This document shows, in pieces, positions 38,115 to 47,758 of a DNA stretch of 64,000 nucleotides. Position 1 is the first letter of the stretch. Each line of letters opens with the position of its first letter. Under the pieces are notes generated by a model. The model made no database searches, was not told the DNA's origin, and was given only the letters and a program-made list of their open reading frames with translations. This stretch comes from Clostridiales bacterium (GTDB taxonomy: Bacteria > Bacillota > Clostridia > Lachnospirales > Lachnospiraceae), in contig JAQXIP010000110.1 of assembly GCA_029007845.1 (NCBI GenBank), positions 1 through 64,000 of the forward strand, given 5' to 3'. A program made the translations under genes and the position numbers.

Positions 38115-39132
38115 ATGCCATTAACTAAAATTGAAGCAAAAAAATTTTACAGTATTTGAGAACGTATCGATTCCGTTTTGTGATGGTCTCAATGTACTGG
38201 TTGGGGAAAATGGAGTTGGAAAAACACATATAATGAAAGTTGCCTATGCTGCCTGCCAGGCATCCAAGCACGATATATCATTTTCGCAGAAAACAGTGAT
38301 GCTATTCAGACCGGATAAATCCAGTATCGGGCGGCTTGTAAACAGGAATAAGAATGGCAATAATACAGCGAATGTTTCTGTTATATCAGATGCCGCAAAG
38401 ATTAATATGTTATTTTCAACACAGACCAAAAAGTGGGATGCGGAGGTTAAGTATGAAGAAAAATGGGAAAAGCAGATGTCTGATTTGAGCAGTGTATTTA
38501 TACCTGCAAAAGAGATTTTATCCAATGCGTGGAATTTGGATGCTGCTGTTAAAATGGGAAATGTGGAATTTGATGATACCTATTTGGATATTATTGCTGC
38601 AGCAAAGATTGATATATCAAGTGGCGTTGACTCTGCAATAAAAAAGAAATATCTGAATATTTTGCAGAAAATCAGTTCGGGAAAGGTTACTTTACAAGAT
38701 GACCGTTTTTATTTGAAGCCGGGAACGCAGGCAAAGCTGGAATTCAACTTAGTAGCTGAGGGGCTGCGAAAGATCGCATTGTTATGGCAGTTGATCAAAA
38801 ACGGAACATTGGAAAAGGGCTCCGTATTATTCTGGGATGAACCAGAGGCCAATATCAATCCAAAATATATACCGGTTCTGGCGGAACTGCTCATTATGTT
38901 GGAAAGAGAAGGAGTTCAGATTTTTGTTTCAACACATGATTATTTTCTATCCAAATATATTGAAATAAAACGGGGCAGAGACAGCAGAATACAGTATATT
39001 TCTTTATATAGGGATGAGGATGACAGCATACAGTGCGAAACGGCTGGAGAATTTGAATTGCTGGAACACAACGCAATCATGGATACATTCCGTGAGCTTT
39101 ATAGAGAAGAAATCGGGGTGGTACTGAAGTGA
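38115..39132 (+). pseudogene. AAA ATPase (OLD/SMC-like), frameshifted near its 5' end
   Basis: An ABC/AAA-type ATPase of about 338 aa: Walker A GENGVGKT, a degenerate signature VAEGLRKIALL, Walker B VLFWDEPEANINP and the switch His in FVSTHDYF. The ATG at 38115, after AATGAGGTGA, opens a frame that stops at 38160 (MPLTKIEAKKFYSI). Removing one A from the run of seven A at 38138-38144 joins this start to the long frame beginning NFTVFENV. The region is AT-richer than its neighbours. Such ATPases often pair with a nuclease-like partner in abortive-infection or similar modules; the following gene is a fragment of one. Confidence 0.75.
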
Positions 39133-39299
39133 AGTTGATTACAGAATCAGAAATGAATTTTGGAAAATTTCAGTATGAAGATATATTTCATATTGAGAAT
39201 TCCAAAATATATAAAGATCTTGGTACAGGAGTAAAGACAGTTGAATTTGTATTAAGATATCACGAAAATAGCATTATTTTTCTGGAAGCGAAGTTATGA
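39129..39299 (+). pseudogene. Truncated companion of the ATPase (nuclease-like fragment)
   Basis: A GTG-started, 56-residue frame overlapping the ATPase stop by four bases (GTGA). It reads MKLITESEMNF...VEFVLRYHENSIIFLEAKL and then stops. The closing IIFLEAK looks like the (D/E)xK strand of a PD-(D/E)XK nuclease fold, so the rest of the domain seems to be missing. The 250 bases after it contain no gene, which fits a deletion. Confidence 0.5.
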
Positions 39300-39553
39300 T
39301 AGATGATACTATTTACCATTATTGAAGTGTAGAGACAATTTTAAATATAATTTAGAAATCACACAATAAGGTTATCGGATTTATGTAAATCTACGGATAG
39401 AAGGATCATGAGAAAGGGTCTTATCAACTCAAACACAAAAAACAGTGGCGATTCTTTTTCATAGGTGGTAGAATAAAGGTCAGATGCCCAAAAGAGTCTG
39501 ACTGTTACATAAGTCATGGAGAGATGAAAAGTCTGGCAGAAAGGATCATTTTT
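39300..39553. other. Non-coding gap after the ATPase relic
   Basis: A 254-base AT-rich stretch with no convincing gene, terminator or RNA structure. It probably contains remains of the truncated companion gene and the promoter of the following flavoprotein gene. Confidence 0.5.
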
Positions 39554-41215
39554 ATGATAAAAATAACCCAGCTAAAGATTCCGGTAGCGGTCTTTAAAGA
39601 GCATGCCCGTTCGTTTCGTTTTTCGGAAGAGGAAAACCGGGTAGTGAAAGAGACGATCTGTAAGAAGTTCCGGCTTTTGGAAACCGATATCACGGAGTGC
39701 TTCATTCTGCGCAAATCCGTTGATGCAAGGAAACGGGAAACCGCAAGTTATGTCTATACGGCAGTAATTGCAGTGAAGAATGAAAAGGCACTTTTGAAAA
39801 AAGACCGAAAACACCAGATGGAACTATATGAGCCGGCCCGGTATTCTTCTCCTGCTATAATGGGAGAACAGACGCTGTCTCACCGTCCGGTTATTGTAGG
39901 AACCGGACCGGCAGGCTTGTTCTGCGGTCTGTTTCTTGCAAGACAAGGATTTCGTCCAATTCTATTTGAACGGGGCTATGAAGTACAGGAACGGCTGAAG
40001 GCGGTAGAATCCTACTGGAATGGGAAGACAGCACTGGATGAACGCTGCAATGTACAGTTTGGAGAAGGCGGTGCAGGGACATTTTCTGATGGAAAACTGA
40101 ATACGGCCATTAAAGATCCATCCGGACGAATTCGTAAGGTATTAGAAACCTTTGTAGAATATGGTGCGCCGGAGGAGATTCTGTATGAGAAAAATCCCCA
40201 TATTGGTACGGATTATCTGACGGGTGTGGTAAAGGCAATGCGTCAGGATCTGATCTGCCATGGAGGAGAAGTTCATTTTAACTCCAAGGTAACGGATCTG
40301 GATATAAAGGACAACCAGATCCGGGGGGTAGAGATCAATCATGAGACCTGGTATCCTTGTGAGGTGGCAGTTTTTGCCATCGGACACAGTGCAAGGGATA
40401 CCTTTTCCATGCTTTTACAGCATGGGATTCCGATGCAGCAAAAGGCCTTTGCAGTTGGAGTCCGTATCCAGCATCCGCAGGAGATGATTGACCAGCGGCA
40501 GTGGGGTGAGGCAGCCCCGTTTCTTCCGGCTGCAAATTATAAACTAACTTATCAGTGTAAGGCAGGAGGGGACAAGCCGGACACAAAACATCCAAGAGGG
40601 GTTTATTCCTTTTGTATGTGCCCAGGTGGATATGTGGTGAATGCCTCCTCTGAGAAAGAACGTCTGGTTGTTAACGGAATGAGTAACTATCTAAGGGATT
40701 CCGGGAATGCCAACTCTGCTTTGATCGTTACGGTTACCCCGGAAGATTTTGGAAGCGGGGATGTGCTGGCGGGCATGCATTTTCAGCAGCATCTGGAAGA
40801 AAAGGCTTATCAGTGCGCTGGAGGGGCCATACCGGTTCAGCTGTGGGGAGATTTTTTAGAAGACCGCTGTTCCACAGAGCTTGGAAGCGTCACGCCTGCT
40901 ATGAAAGGAAAATGGGAATTTGCCAATGTAAGAGCCATCCTTCCGGATACGGTCAATGCTTCGTTAATGGAAGCAATGCCTTATTTTGACCAGATCATCC
41001 CTGGATTTGCAAGAGCGGACGCACTGATATCCGGTGTGGAGTCCCGGACTTCTTCACCTGTCCGCATCCTGCGGGATGAGAAGATGGAGTCTGCCATCCG
41101 GGGCATCTATCCATGCGGGGAAGGTGCCGGATATGCCGGTGGAATTACATCTGCCGCAGTAGACGGGATAAAAATATATGAGCAGATTATAAAAACTTGG
41201 AAAGGGTCACTATGA
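39554..41215 (+). CDS. FAD-dependent dehydrogenase (COG2509 type)
   Basis: A 553-aa flavoprotein with an N-terminal domain of about 100 residues (IKITQLKIPV...RKSVDARKRE) followed by the Rossmann motif VIVGTGPAGLFCGLFLA and a C-terminal FAD loop GEGAGYAGGITSAAVDG. FGEGGAGTFSDGKLNT is a strong family signature. The physiological substrate is unknown. The ATG at 39554 follows AAAGGA and matches the usual N-terminus; an ATG at 39524 is possible. The stop overlaps proB by four bases. Confidence 0.87.
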   Translation: MIKITQLKIPVAVFKEHARSFRFSEEENRVVKETICKKFRLLETDITECFILRKSVDARKRETASYVYTAVIAVKNEKALLKKDRKHQMELYEPARYSSPAIMGEQTLSHRPVIVGTGPAGLFCGLFLARQGFRPILFERGYEVQERLKAVESYWNGKTALDERCNVQFGEGGAGTFSDGKLNTAIKDPSGRIRKVLETFVEYGAPEEILYEKNPHIGTDYLTGVVKAMRQDLICHGGEVHFNSKVTDLDIKDNQIRGVEINHETWYPCEVAVFAIGHSARDTFSMLLQHGIPMQQKAFAVGVRIQHPQEMIDQRQWGEAAPFLPAANYKLTYQCKAGGDKPDTKHPRGVYSFCMCPGGYVVNASSEKERLVVNGMSNYLRDSGNANSALIVTVTPEDFGSGDVLAGMHFQQHLEEKAYQCAGGAIPVQLWGDFLEDRCSTELGSVTPAMKGKWEFANVRAILPDTVNASLMEAMPYFDQIIPGFARADALISGVESRTSSPVRILRDEKMESAIRGIYPCGEGAGYAGGITSAAVDGIKIYEQIIKTWKGSL

Positions 41216-42063
41216 ATCAGAAGAGAGAACAACTAAAAAAGAAAAAACGGATTGTCATCAAAATTGGCTCCTCCACCATTACCCATGAAGAGACAGGCAG
41301 TCTGGATTTTATGAAACTGGAAAAGCTGGTGCGGATTGTAACCGATCTTAGAAATCAGGGAAAAGAAGTGGTTTTAGTATCCTCCGGTGCCATTGCAGTA
41401 GGAAGAAAAACGGTGGGATTAAAAGAACGGCCTGAAGAGATTTCCCTCCGGCAGGCTTGTGCAGCCGTTGGACAGGCAAGACTTATGATGGTCTATCAGA
41501 AACTGTTTGCAGAATATAACCAGGTACCGGCACAGATTCTCATGACCAAGTATACTATGATTAACGATATCAGCCGGAAAAATGCGCAGAATACGTTCCG
41601 GGAGCTTCTGGGGCTTGGCGTGATTCCGATTGTAAATGAAAATGATACCGTAACAACCGACGAGGTGGAATTCGGGGATAATGATACACTTTCTGCGATT
41701 GTGGCTGCCCTGATTGGTGCGGATATGCTTCTGTTAATGTCGGATATTGACGGTCTATATACCGATGACCCAAACAAGAATCCCAATGCCCGTTTTATTG
41801 AGTATGTCGAAGAGATTACGGATGACCTGGATCAGATGGCAAAAGGCTCCAACAGTTCGGTGGGAACCGGTGGAATGTCTACTAAGTTGTCAGCAGCACG
41901 AATTGCCGTTGATGCCGGTGCGGACATGGTTATTTCCAATGGGGGAGACCTTATGAATATTGTCCGGGTTCTGGAAGGGCAGTCTGTTGGTACTTTATTT
42001 TGTGCACATAAAATCAAGGATTTCAAATTACTCGATTACCTGAAAACACCACAGTATTCTTAA
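41212..42063 (+). CDS. proB: Glutamate 5-kinase (short form, no PUA domain)
   Basis: A 283-aa amino acid kinase for the first step of proline synthesis. Motifs are IVIKIGSSTITH, VSSGAIAVG, VNENDTVTTDE and GTGGMSTKLSAARIA. The C-terminal PUA domain of the Escherichia coli enzyme is missing, which is normal in many Clostridia. Its partner proA lies 870 bases downstream, separated by two small genes. GGAAAGGG precedes the ATG. Confidence 0.93.
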   Translation: MNQKREQLKKKKRIVIKIGSSTITHEETGSLDFMKLEKLVRIVTDLRNQGKEVVLVSSGAIAVGRKTVGLKERPEEISLRQACAAVGQARLMMVYQKLFAEYNQVPAQILMTKYTMINDISRKNAQNTFRELLGLGVIPIVNENDTVTTDEVEFGDNDTLSAIVAALIGADMLLLMSDIDGLYTDDPNKNPNARFIEYVEEITDDLDQMAKGSNSSVGTGGMSTKLSAARIAVDAGADMVISNGGDLMNIVRVLEGQSVGTLFCAHKIKDFKLLDYLKTPQYS

Positions 42064-42143
42064 AACTTGCCGTGCGGTTTTGCGAATATATGGGGAGAGG
42101 TTCTGTATAGTAACGATTCAGGTTTCGCAAAAGGAGGATATAC

Positions 42144-42347
42144 ATGGATAATGAAAAAATAGATCGGATTAATACCCTTTACCACAAATCCCAGTCAGTA
42201 GGTCTTACTCCGGAGGAAAAAGAAGAGCAGGAACGGCTTCGGAAAGAGTATATTGCTGCGATCCGGAATAACATGAGAAGTACATTGAATAACATATCAA
42301 TTGTTGAGGAGGATGGATCGATTACCGATCTGTCAAAGAAAAAATGA
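42144..42347 (+). CDS. DUF896 family protein (YnzC-like)
   Basis: A 67-aa helical protein of the DUF896 family (RINTLYHKSQSVGLTPEEKEEQERLRKEYI in two blocks), whose Bacillus members YnzC and YlaN-like relatives form small helical hairpins of unknown role. A strong AAAAGGAGG site precedes it. The stop overlaps the next start by four bases. Confidence 0.9.
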   Translation: MDNEKIDRINTLYHKSQSVGLTPEEKEEQERLRKEYIAAIRNNMRSTLNNISIVEEDGSITDLSKKK

Positions 42348-42934
42348 CGATTCCAACCAAAAAAGAAATAAGAAGTGAGATGCTTAGCCGCCGCAACGCG
42401 TTGAGCAGTCAGGAGATTGAGACAAAAAGTGAACACATCCGGCTTAGATTATCCGGCGAAACGGTCTATCAGAATTGCGGGATTCTGTTGACCTATGTGT
42501 CCTACCAGAGTGAAGTGGATACATTAACAACGATAGCAAACGCATGGGAAGACAAAAAGAAGGTATTTGTTCCGAAAACAGGGAACGATGGACAAATGGA
42601 ATTCTATGAAATCAAATCCTATGAGGATCTGCTGCCGGGGTATCGTGGAATTCTGGAACCAAAAGGGGATACCAGCCGTTTTGTGCCAGAAGAAGAAAGA
42701 ACAGAAAAAGTATTGGTTCTTGTGCCGGGCTGTGCCTTTGATCCCCAGGGAAACCGGATTGGATATGGCGGTGGATATTATGACCGTTATCTTCCACGGA
42801 TCAGGAACGGAATCCGAATCGCTCTTTGTTATGATTTCCAGTTAATAAAAAAAATTATGCCAGATCCGTATGACCAGAAAGTAGATGCGCTTATTACAGA
42901 AAAACGGGTTCTGTTAAGAAAGGAGTATGTATGA
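42344..42934 (+). CDS. 5-formyltetrahydrofolate cyclo-ligase
   Basis: A 196-aa ATP-dependent enzyme converting 5-formyl-THF to 5,10-methenyl-THF. It has the N-terminal [15 protein letters not shown] and the active-site block [15 protein letters not shown] near residue 145. Overlaps both DUF896 and proA by four bases, so translation is coupled within the pro cluster. Confidence 0.92.
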   Translation: MTIPTKKEIRSEMLSRRNALSSQEIETKSEHIRLRLSGETVYQNCGILLTYVSYQSEVDTLTTIANAWEDKKKVFVPKTGNDGQMEFYEIKSYEDLLPGYRGILEPKGDTSRFVPEEERTEKVLVLVPGCAFDPQGNRIGYGGGYYDRYLPRIRNGIRIALCYDFQLIKKIMPDPYDQKVDALITEKRVLLRKEYV

Positions 42935-44181
42935 ACGAATATTTGGAAGAATTAGGAAAAAATGCAAAAAAAGCAGCAAGACTGCTTAATAATCTTTCCC
43001 AGGAAGAAAAAAATGAGGGACTGTTATCGGTGGCTGACCAGTTAATCAGCCAGACGCCTTATCTTTTGGAGGAAAACCAGATTGATGTACAAAAGGCAAT
43101 CGAAAACGGGGTAAAAGATTCTCTGGTAGACCGTCTCCGGCTGACACCGGAACGGATCGGTGCGATGGCAGAAGGACTTCGCCAGATTGCTGCACTTGAG
43201 GATCCGATTGGCGAGATTCTTTCGATGAAAACCCGTCCAAACGGGCTTCAGATCGGTCAGATGCGTGTGCCTCTTGGTGTAATCGGAATCATTTATGAAT
43301 CCCGTCCAAATGTAACTGCAGATGCGTTCGGTCTTTGCTTTAAGACCGGAAATGCCGTAATTCTTCGAGGTGGAAGTGATGCCATTCATTCAAACATCGC
43401 TGTAAAAAATGTAATCCAGGACGGACTAGAGGATGCCGCCCTTCCAAAAACCGCCATTGCACTTCTTGAAGATACTTCACGGGAAACGGCTGCCGAGATG
43501 ATGAAATGTGATGAATATATTGATGTGCTGATTCCAAGAGGAGGAGCCGGACTAATCCGTTCGGTTATGGAGAACAGCACGATTCCGGTCATTGAGACCG
43601 GAACCGGTAACTGCCACATCTATGTGGATGAATCAGCGGATCTTGATATGGCAGTTCGGATCATTGAAAATGCAAAAACACAGCGCATGGGTGTATGCAA
43701 TGCCTGCGAATCTCTTGTAATCCACCGCAGTGTGGCTGACAAGATTATTCCTATGATTGCCGATACCCTTGGCAAAAAAAAGGTTGAGATCCGTGCAGAT
43801 GAAGATTCACGGGTCATTGCACCACAATTAACTCCGGCTTCAAAGGAGGATTGGGGAACTGAATACCTTGATGCCATCATTTCCATGAAAGTAGTCGATT
43901 CCATCGAAGAAGCGATTGAACACATTAACCAGTATAATACCGGTCATTCAGAGGCGATTATTACGAGTAATTACAAGAATGCACTCCGGTTCCAGCGGGA
44001 GATCGACGCAGCTGCTGTGTATGTGAATGCCTCAACCCGGTTTACGGATGGTTTTGAATTCGGATTTGGTGCGGAGATTGGAATCAGTACCCAGAAGCTT
44101 CACGCCAGAGGACCAATGGGACTTTTGGCGCTGACCACCACAAAATATGTCATTTTCGGAGACGGACAGATTCGGGAATAA
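42931..44181 (+). CDS. proA: Gamma-glutamyl phosphate reductase
   Basis: A 416-aa NADPH-dependent reductase for the second step of proline synthesis. The aldehyde-dehydrogenase-like fold shows [14 protein letters not shown], the catalytic Cys in [10 protein letters not shown] and the C-terminal [18 protein letters not shown] precedes the ATG. A terminator follows directly. Confidence 0.94.
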   Translation: MNEYLEELGKNAKKAARLLNNLSQEEKNEGLLSVADQLISQTPYLLEENQIDVQKAIENGVKDSLVDRLRLTPERIGAMAEGLRQIAALEDPIGEILSMKTRPNGLQIGQMRVPLGVIGIIYESRPNVTADAFGLCFKTGNAVILRGGSDAIHSNIAVKNVIQDGLEDAALPKTAIALLEDTSRETAAEMMKCDEYIDVLIPRGGAGLIRSVMENSTIPVIETGTGNCHIYVDESADLDMAVRIIENAKTQRMGVCNACESLVIHRSVADKIIPMIADTLGKKKVEIRADEDSRVIAPQLTPASKEDWGTEYLDAIISMKVVDSIEEAIEHINQYNTGHSEAIITSNYKNALRFQREIDAAAVYVNASTRFTDGFEFGFGAEIGISTQKLHARGPMGLLALTTTKYVIFGDGQIRE

Positions 44182-44202
44182 GCACAAACCGGTATATATT
44201 TT

Positions 44203-44250
44203 AAAACCTGCCATACATTTTATCTATAAAGTGAATTGGCAGGTTTTTTT
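44203..44250 (+). terminator. proA terminator abutting the next start codon
   Basis: AAAACCTGCCA (44203-44213) pairs perfectly with TGGCAGGTTTT (44237-44247) around a 23-base loop, followed by a seven-T tract that runs straight into the ATG at 44251. The only AGG ribosome binding candidate for that ATG is inside the 3' arm. Confidence 0.78.
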
Positions 44251-45141
44251 ATGTTATTTCGCATCTCTTCACGAGAGGATAATTGGAACCGGAAAGCAAC
44301 CTACCACGATCTGATGCAGTATATCCGGGAACTAATTTTTTTATTTCCTGATTTTATTGCATTGGAATACATTGGAACTTCTGCGGATAAACGGAAGATT
44401 CCGCTGCTGACTGTTGCAAGAAGAAACAGCCAGACAAAGCAAATTAAGAATCATTTTTGCTTTGTCTCAGGAGTGCATGGCAGGGAAGCTGTGAATCCTC
44501 TTGCACTTTTACATATGGCCTATTGGTATGCAAGATACCGGAAAGACTGGCTGTCATGGAATTGCCTGTATATTATCCCCGTGCTCAACCCGGATGGGTA
44601 TGTCATTGCGACGGAAGGAAAGAGTGCTATCTCCAATATTCTTTATCAAAAGAGAATTCTTTTAGAAAAAACCGAGGCGGCTTTCTGGAAATGGAATGCC
44701 CGGGGGATTGATATCAACCGGAATTTTCCTTCTGTGTTGTGGAAGAAAACAGAAACGTCAGGATACCCTGCAAGTGAGAAGGAGACATTGGCTTTAATGG
44801 GATTTTTAACGCATCATTCCGTTCAGGTGTTTTTTGACATTCATTCCAGAGGAAACCAGATCTTTTATTATCGAAAAACAGAATCAGATTCTTATAATGT
44901 GAAGCAGCGGCTTCTGGCAGAAGAAATCCGGGAATTAACCGGATATACCATGATGGAACCGGATGAGGAAATAACGGACGGAGACTGTGGGGGAAATACG
45001 GTTCATTACGTGGCAGAACATTTTAAGATTCCGGCATTTACTTTGGAAACAATACCGGAAGAAGAGACCTTTCCACTTCCTTTTTCCTATCAGGAAGATA
45101 TTTTTGAAAAAATTGTATTAATTCCAATGAAACTGGTATAA
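44251..45141 (+). CDS. M14 family zinc carboxypeptidase-like protein
   Basis: A 296-aa M14 metallopeptidase domain. Zinc ligands are in GVHGRE (HxxE) and DIHSRG, the substrate-binding Arg in GIDINRNFP, and the catalytic Glu in FTLETIPEE. No signal peptide is visible. Relatives cut murein peptides or gamma-D-glutamyl bonds. The start at 44251 sits immediately after a terminator T tract, so initiation is unusual; a downstream start is possible but would remove conserved residues. Confidence 0.82.
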   Translation: MLFRISSREDNWNRKATYHDLMQYIRELIFLFPDFIALEYIGTSADKRKIPLLTVARRNSQTKQIKNHFCFVSGVHGREAVNPLALLHMAYWYARYRKDWLSWNCLYIIPVLNPDGYVIATEGKSAISNILYQKRILLEKTEAAFWKWNARGIDINRNFPSVLWKKTETSGYPASEKETLALMGFLTHHSVQVFFDIHSRGNQIFYYRKTESDSYNVKQRLLAEEIRELTGYTMMEPDEEITDGDCGGNTVHYVAEHFKIPAFTLETIPEEETFPLPFSYQEDIFEKIVLIPMKLV

Positions 45142-45166
45142 AAACATACACAAATGAGCAAAAAAA

Positions 45167-45175
45167 TGTTATAAT
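45167..45175 (+). promoter_or_regulatory. Extended -10 promoter before miaB
   Basis: TGT followed by TATAAT (45170-45175) makes an extended -10 element 49 bases before the start codon; the -35 region is weak. Confidence 0.45.
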
Positions 45176-45223
45176 ACTGGAATGGTCGTAACACTGATTA
45201 AAAGGATAGGAGAATAATACACC

Positions 45224-46720
45224 ATGACTCAGAAGGAAAAGAAACCGTACGAGATAAAAGAGGCACAGCATGCCACAAGAGAGCAGAACCGTCTTGAGAC
45301 AGTGCGCCAGTTTGAATATATGGAGCGTTTAAAGGGGAAGATTAAGGAACTTGAACAGGAAGCCGGGCATCCGCTGAAAGCCTGTGTCAACACGTTCGGG
45401 TGTCAGATGAATGCCAGAGATTCAGAGAAAATGATCGGAATTCTTCATGAGATCGGCTATACCATTACCCCAAAAGAAGAGGATGCCGATTTTATCTTAT
45501 ACAATACCTGCACGGTCCGGGAAAATGCCAATGAACGGGTATATGGACGGCTTGGTCATATCAAGCATCAGAAAAAAGAGAAGCCACATCTGATGGTTGC
45601 CCTGTGTGGCTGCATGATGCAGGAAGAAAAAGTCATTGAGACAATCCAGAAAAAGTATTCCTTTGTAGATATTGTATTTGGGACTCATAACGTATTTAAA
45701 CTGGCAGAGCTTTTGTGGAGCCGTCTGGAATCAGACCGGATGATTATTGATATCTGGAAAGATACGGATCAGGTAGTGGAAAATCTTCCAAGTGAGCGGA
45801 AGTATTCCTTTAAGGCGGGCGTCAATATTATGTATGGCTGTAATAATTTCTGCAGCTACTGTATTGTGCCATATGTACGTGGAAGAGAGCGAAGCAGGCT
45901 GCCGGAGGATATTATTGATGAGGTAACCCGCCTGGCAGAAGACGGGGTAAAGGAAATCATGCTGCTTGGACAGAACGTGAATTCTTATGGAAAGAATCTG
46001 GCAAAACCAATGTCGTTTGCCAGCCTGCTTGCAGAAGTAGAAAAAGTGCCTGGGATTGAACGCATCCGTTTTATGACATCCCATCCGAAGGATTTATCCG
46101 ATGAATTGATCGAAGTCATGAGCCGGTCTGATAAAATCTGCCGGCATCTGCATCTTCCGCTCCAATCCGGAAGCACCCGGCTGTTACAGATTATGAACCG
46201 AAAATATACAAAAGAGGATTATCTTCTTCTTGTGAAAAAAATCCGCAATGCAATACCGGATATTTCACTGACTACGGACATTATTGTTGGTTTTCCGGGA
46301 GAGACTGAGGAAGATTTTCAAGAGACACTGGATGTGGTAAGACAGGCTGAATACGACAGTGCTTATACCTTTATCTATTCCAAACGTACGGGAACACCTG
46401 CTGCCGCAATGGAAAACCAGGTTCCAGAGGATGTGGTAAAGGACCGGTTTGACCGTCTGCTTCAGGTTGTATCCGAGGTAGGGGCGAATATCAGTGGAAA
46501 AGACACGGGAAAAGTGATGACCGCATTAATTGAAGAACAAAACAGCCAGAATCCGGAACTGGTCACCGGACGGCTCTCGAATAATATGCTTGTTCATCTG
46601 AAGGGAACAGTGGACATGATTGGTAATATTTATCCGGTCCGTCTGGATGAGTGCAAGGGATTTTATTATCTTGGCTCTCTTGCAAATGAGAAGGAAGGTC
46701 TTGGAGGTGAAGGACATTGA
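45224..46720 (+). CDS. miaB: tRNA 2-methylthio-N6-isopentenyladenosine synthase MiaB
   Basis: A 498-aa radical SAM methylthiotransferase acting on i6A37 of tRNAs. The N-terminal cluster domain begins NTFGCQMNARDSEKM, with further Cys in YNTCTVRENA and CGCMMQ; the radical SAM triad is CNNFCSYC near residue 205; a TRAM domain ends the protein. An N-terminal extension of about 45 residues is common in Clostridia. Confidence 0.94.
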   Translation: MTQKEKKPYEIKEAQHATREQNRLETVRQFEYMERLKGKIKELEQEAGHPLKACVNTFGCQMNARDSEKMIGILHEIGYTITPKEEDADFILYNTCTVRENANERVYGRLGHIKHQKKEKPHLMVALCGCMMQEEKVIETIQKKYSFVDIVFGTHNVFKLAELLWSRLESDRMIIDIWKDTDQVVENLPSERKYSFKAGVNIMYGCNNFCSYCIVPYVRGRERSRLPEDIIDEVTRLAEDGVKEIMLLGQNVNSYGKNLAKPMSFASLLAEVEKVPGIERIRFMTSHPKDLSDELIEVMSRSDKICRHLHLPLQSGSTRLLQIMNRKYTKEDYLLLVKKIRNAIPDISLTTDIIVGFPGETEEDFQETLDVVRQAEYDSAYTFIYSKRTGTPAAAMENQVPEDVVKDRFDRLLQVVSEVGANISGKDTGKVMTALIEEQNSQNPELVTGRLSNNMLVHLKGTVDMIGNIYPVRLDECKGFYYLGSLANEKEGLGGEGH

Positions 46721-47730
46721 TTTACCCGGCATTTTTAGAGAAGGATTGTCCGATTGGCGTGACGGCACCTTCTGATGGTAATTCAGAAGAGCTGGATTAT
46801 GTACGTCTGGATTCTGCCGTCTCACATCTGAAAGAGCATGGTTATCCGGTACTTCTTACAAACGATGTAAAAAGCAGCCGGAAAGGCCGCAGTGCAGATG
46901 GGAAAACAAGAGCATCTGAGTTTTTATCTTTATGGAACAATCCGGATATCCGGCTGATTATTTCCGCAAAGGGCGGGGACTATCTAATGGAGATTCTTTC
47001 GTTTCTTGACTTTGACGAGATGAAAAAGCATCCGGTCTGGTTTCAGGGATATTCGGATAATACCGGATTAACCTTTTTAATTACAACCCTTTGCGACATT
47101 GCTTCGATCTATGGTAATAACTTTAATGATTTCGGCATGGAGCCTTGGCATCAATCACTGGTTCAGAATGAAGCTCTCTGGAAAGGGGAACCGGTGCTGC
47201 AGAACAGCTTCGATTTTTGTGAAAATAAGTTTCACGACCGTGTTATCGGACTGGAAGGATATCATCCGGATGAAAAAGTATGCTGGAGCTGCCTTTCTAC
47301 CGATACAGAACCGTTGTCTTTACAAGGACGGCTTCTGGGCGGCTGTCTTGATGTTCTTTTGAATCTTTGTGGAACACGGTATGACAAAGTAAAAGAATTT
47401 GTGAGCCGTTACAAGCAGGATGGAATTGTGTGGTATCTGGAGAGTTTTGCACTTGGCAGTGAAGAGCTTGCCCGTGGATTGTGGCAGCTTCGGGAAGCTG
47501 GATGGTTCCAGCATGCAAAAGGTTTTGTATTTGGAAGACCGTGTTTTTTCCATTCTGACACGGATACCAGTTATGAAGAAGCCGTTGTCTCGGTTCTGGG
47601 AACGAGTCTGCCCATTTTGTTCCAGGCTGATATCGGACATCGGGGACCACAGTTTGCGATTGTAAACGGATCAATCGGAACGATTACCTATGCTAATGGC
47701 GGCGGCAGTCTTTCCATGGAATTCCGATAA
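46717..47730 (+). CDS. S66 family peptidase (LD-carboxypeptidase/MccF-like)
   Basis: A 337-aa serine peptidase of family S66. The nucleophile is in FQGYSDNTGL, the Glu in YLESFALG and the His in DIGHRGPQ. MccF-type members inactivate peptide-nucleotide antibiotics; LdcA members trim murein tetrapeptides, and sequence alone leans to the MccF-like branch. The start is a TTG overlapping the miaB stop (TTGA), with a perfect GGAGGTGA seven bases upstream. Confidence 0.85.
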   Translation: MIYPAFLEKDCPIGVTAPSDGNSEELDYVRLDSAVSHLKEHGYPVLLTNDVKSSRKGRSADGKTRASEFLSLWNNPDIRLIISAKGGDYLMEILSFLDFDEMKKHPVWFQGYSDNTGLTFLITTLCDIASIYGNNFNDFGMEPWHQSLVQNEALWKGEPVLQNSFDFCENKFHDRVIGLEGYHPDEKVCWSCLSTDTEPLSLQGRLLGGCLDVLLNLCGTRYDKVKEFVSRYKQDGIVWYLESFALGSEELARGLWQLREAGWFQHAKGFVFGRPCFFHSDTDTSYEEAVVSVLGTSLPILFQADIGHRGPQFAIVNGSIGTITYANGGGSLSMEFR

Positions 47731-47758
47731 AGGATCATATAGTAAGGGGATTGTTTAC

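Noticed and set aside
39300-39523. Small gene in the gap after the ATPase relic
   Set aside because: Only very short frames without ribosome binding sites are present; nothing resembles a known protein.
41212-42063. ProB as a truncated gene
   Set aside because: The missing C-terminal PUA domain is normal for many Clostridia, the kinase domain is complete, and no remnant follows the stop.
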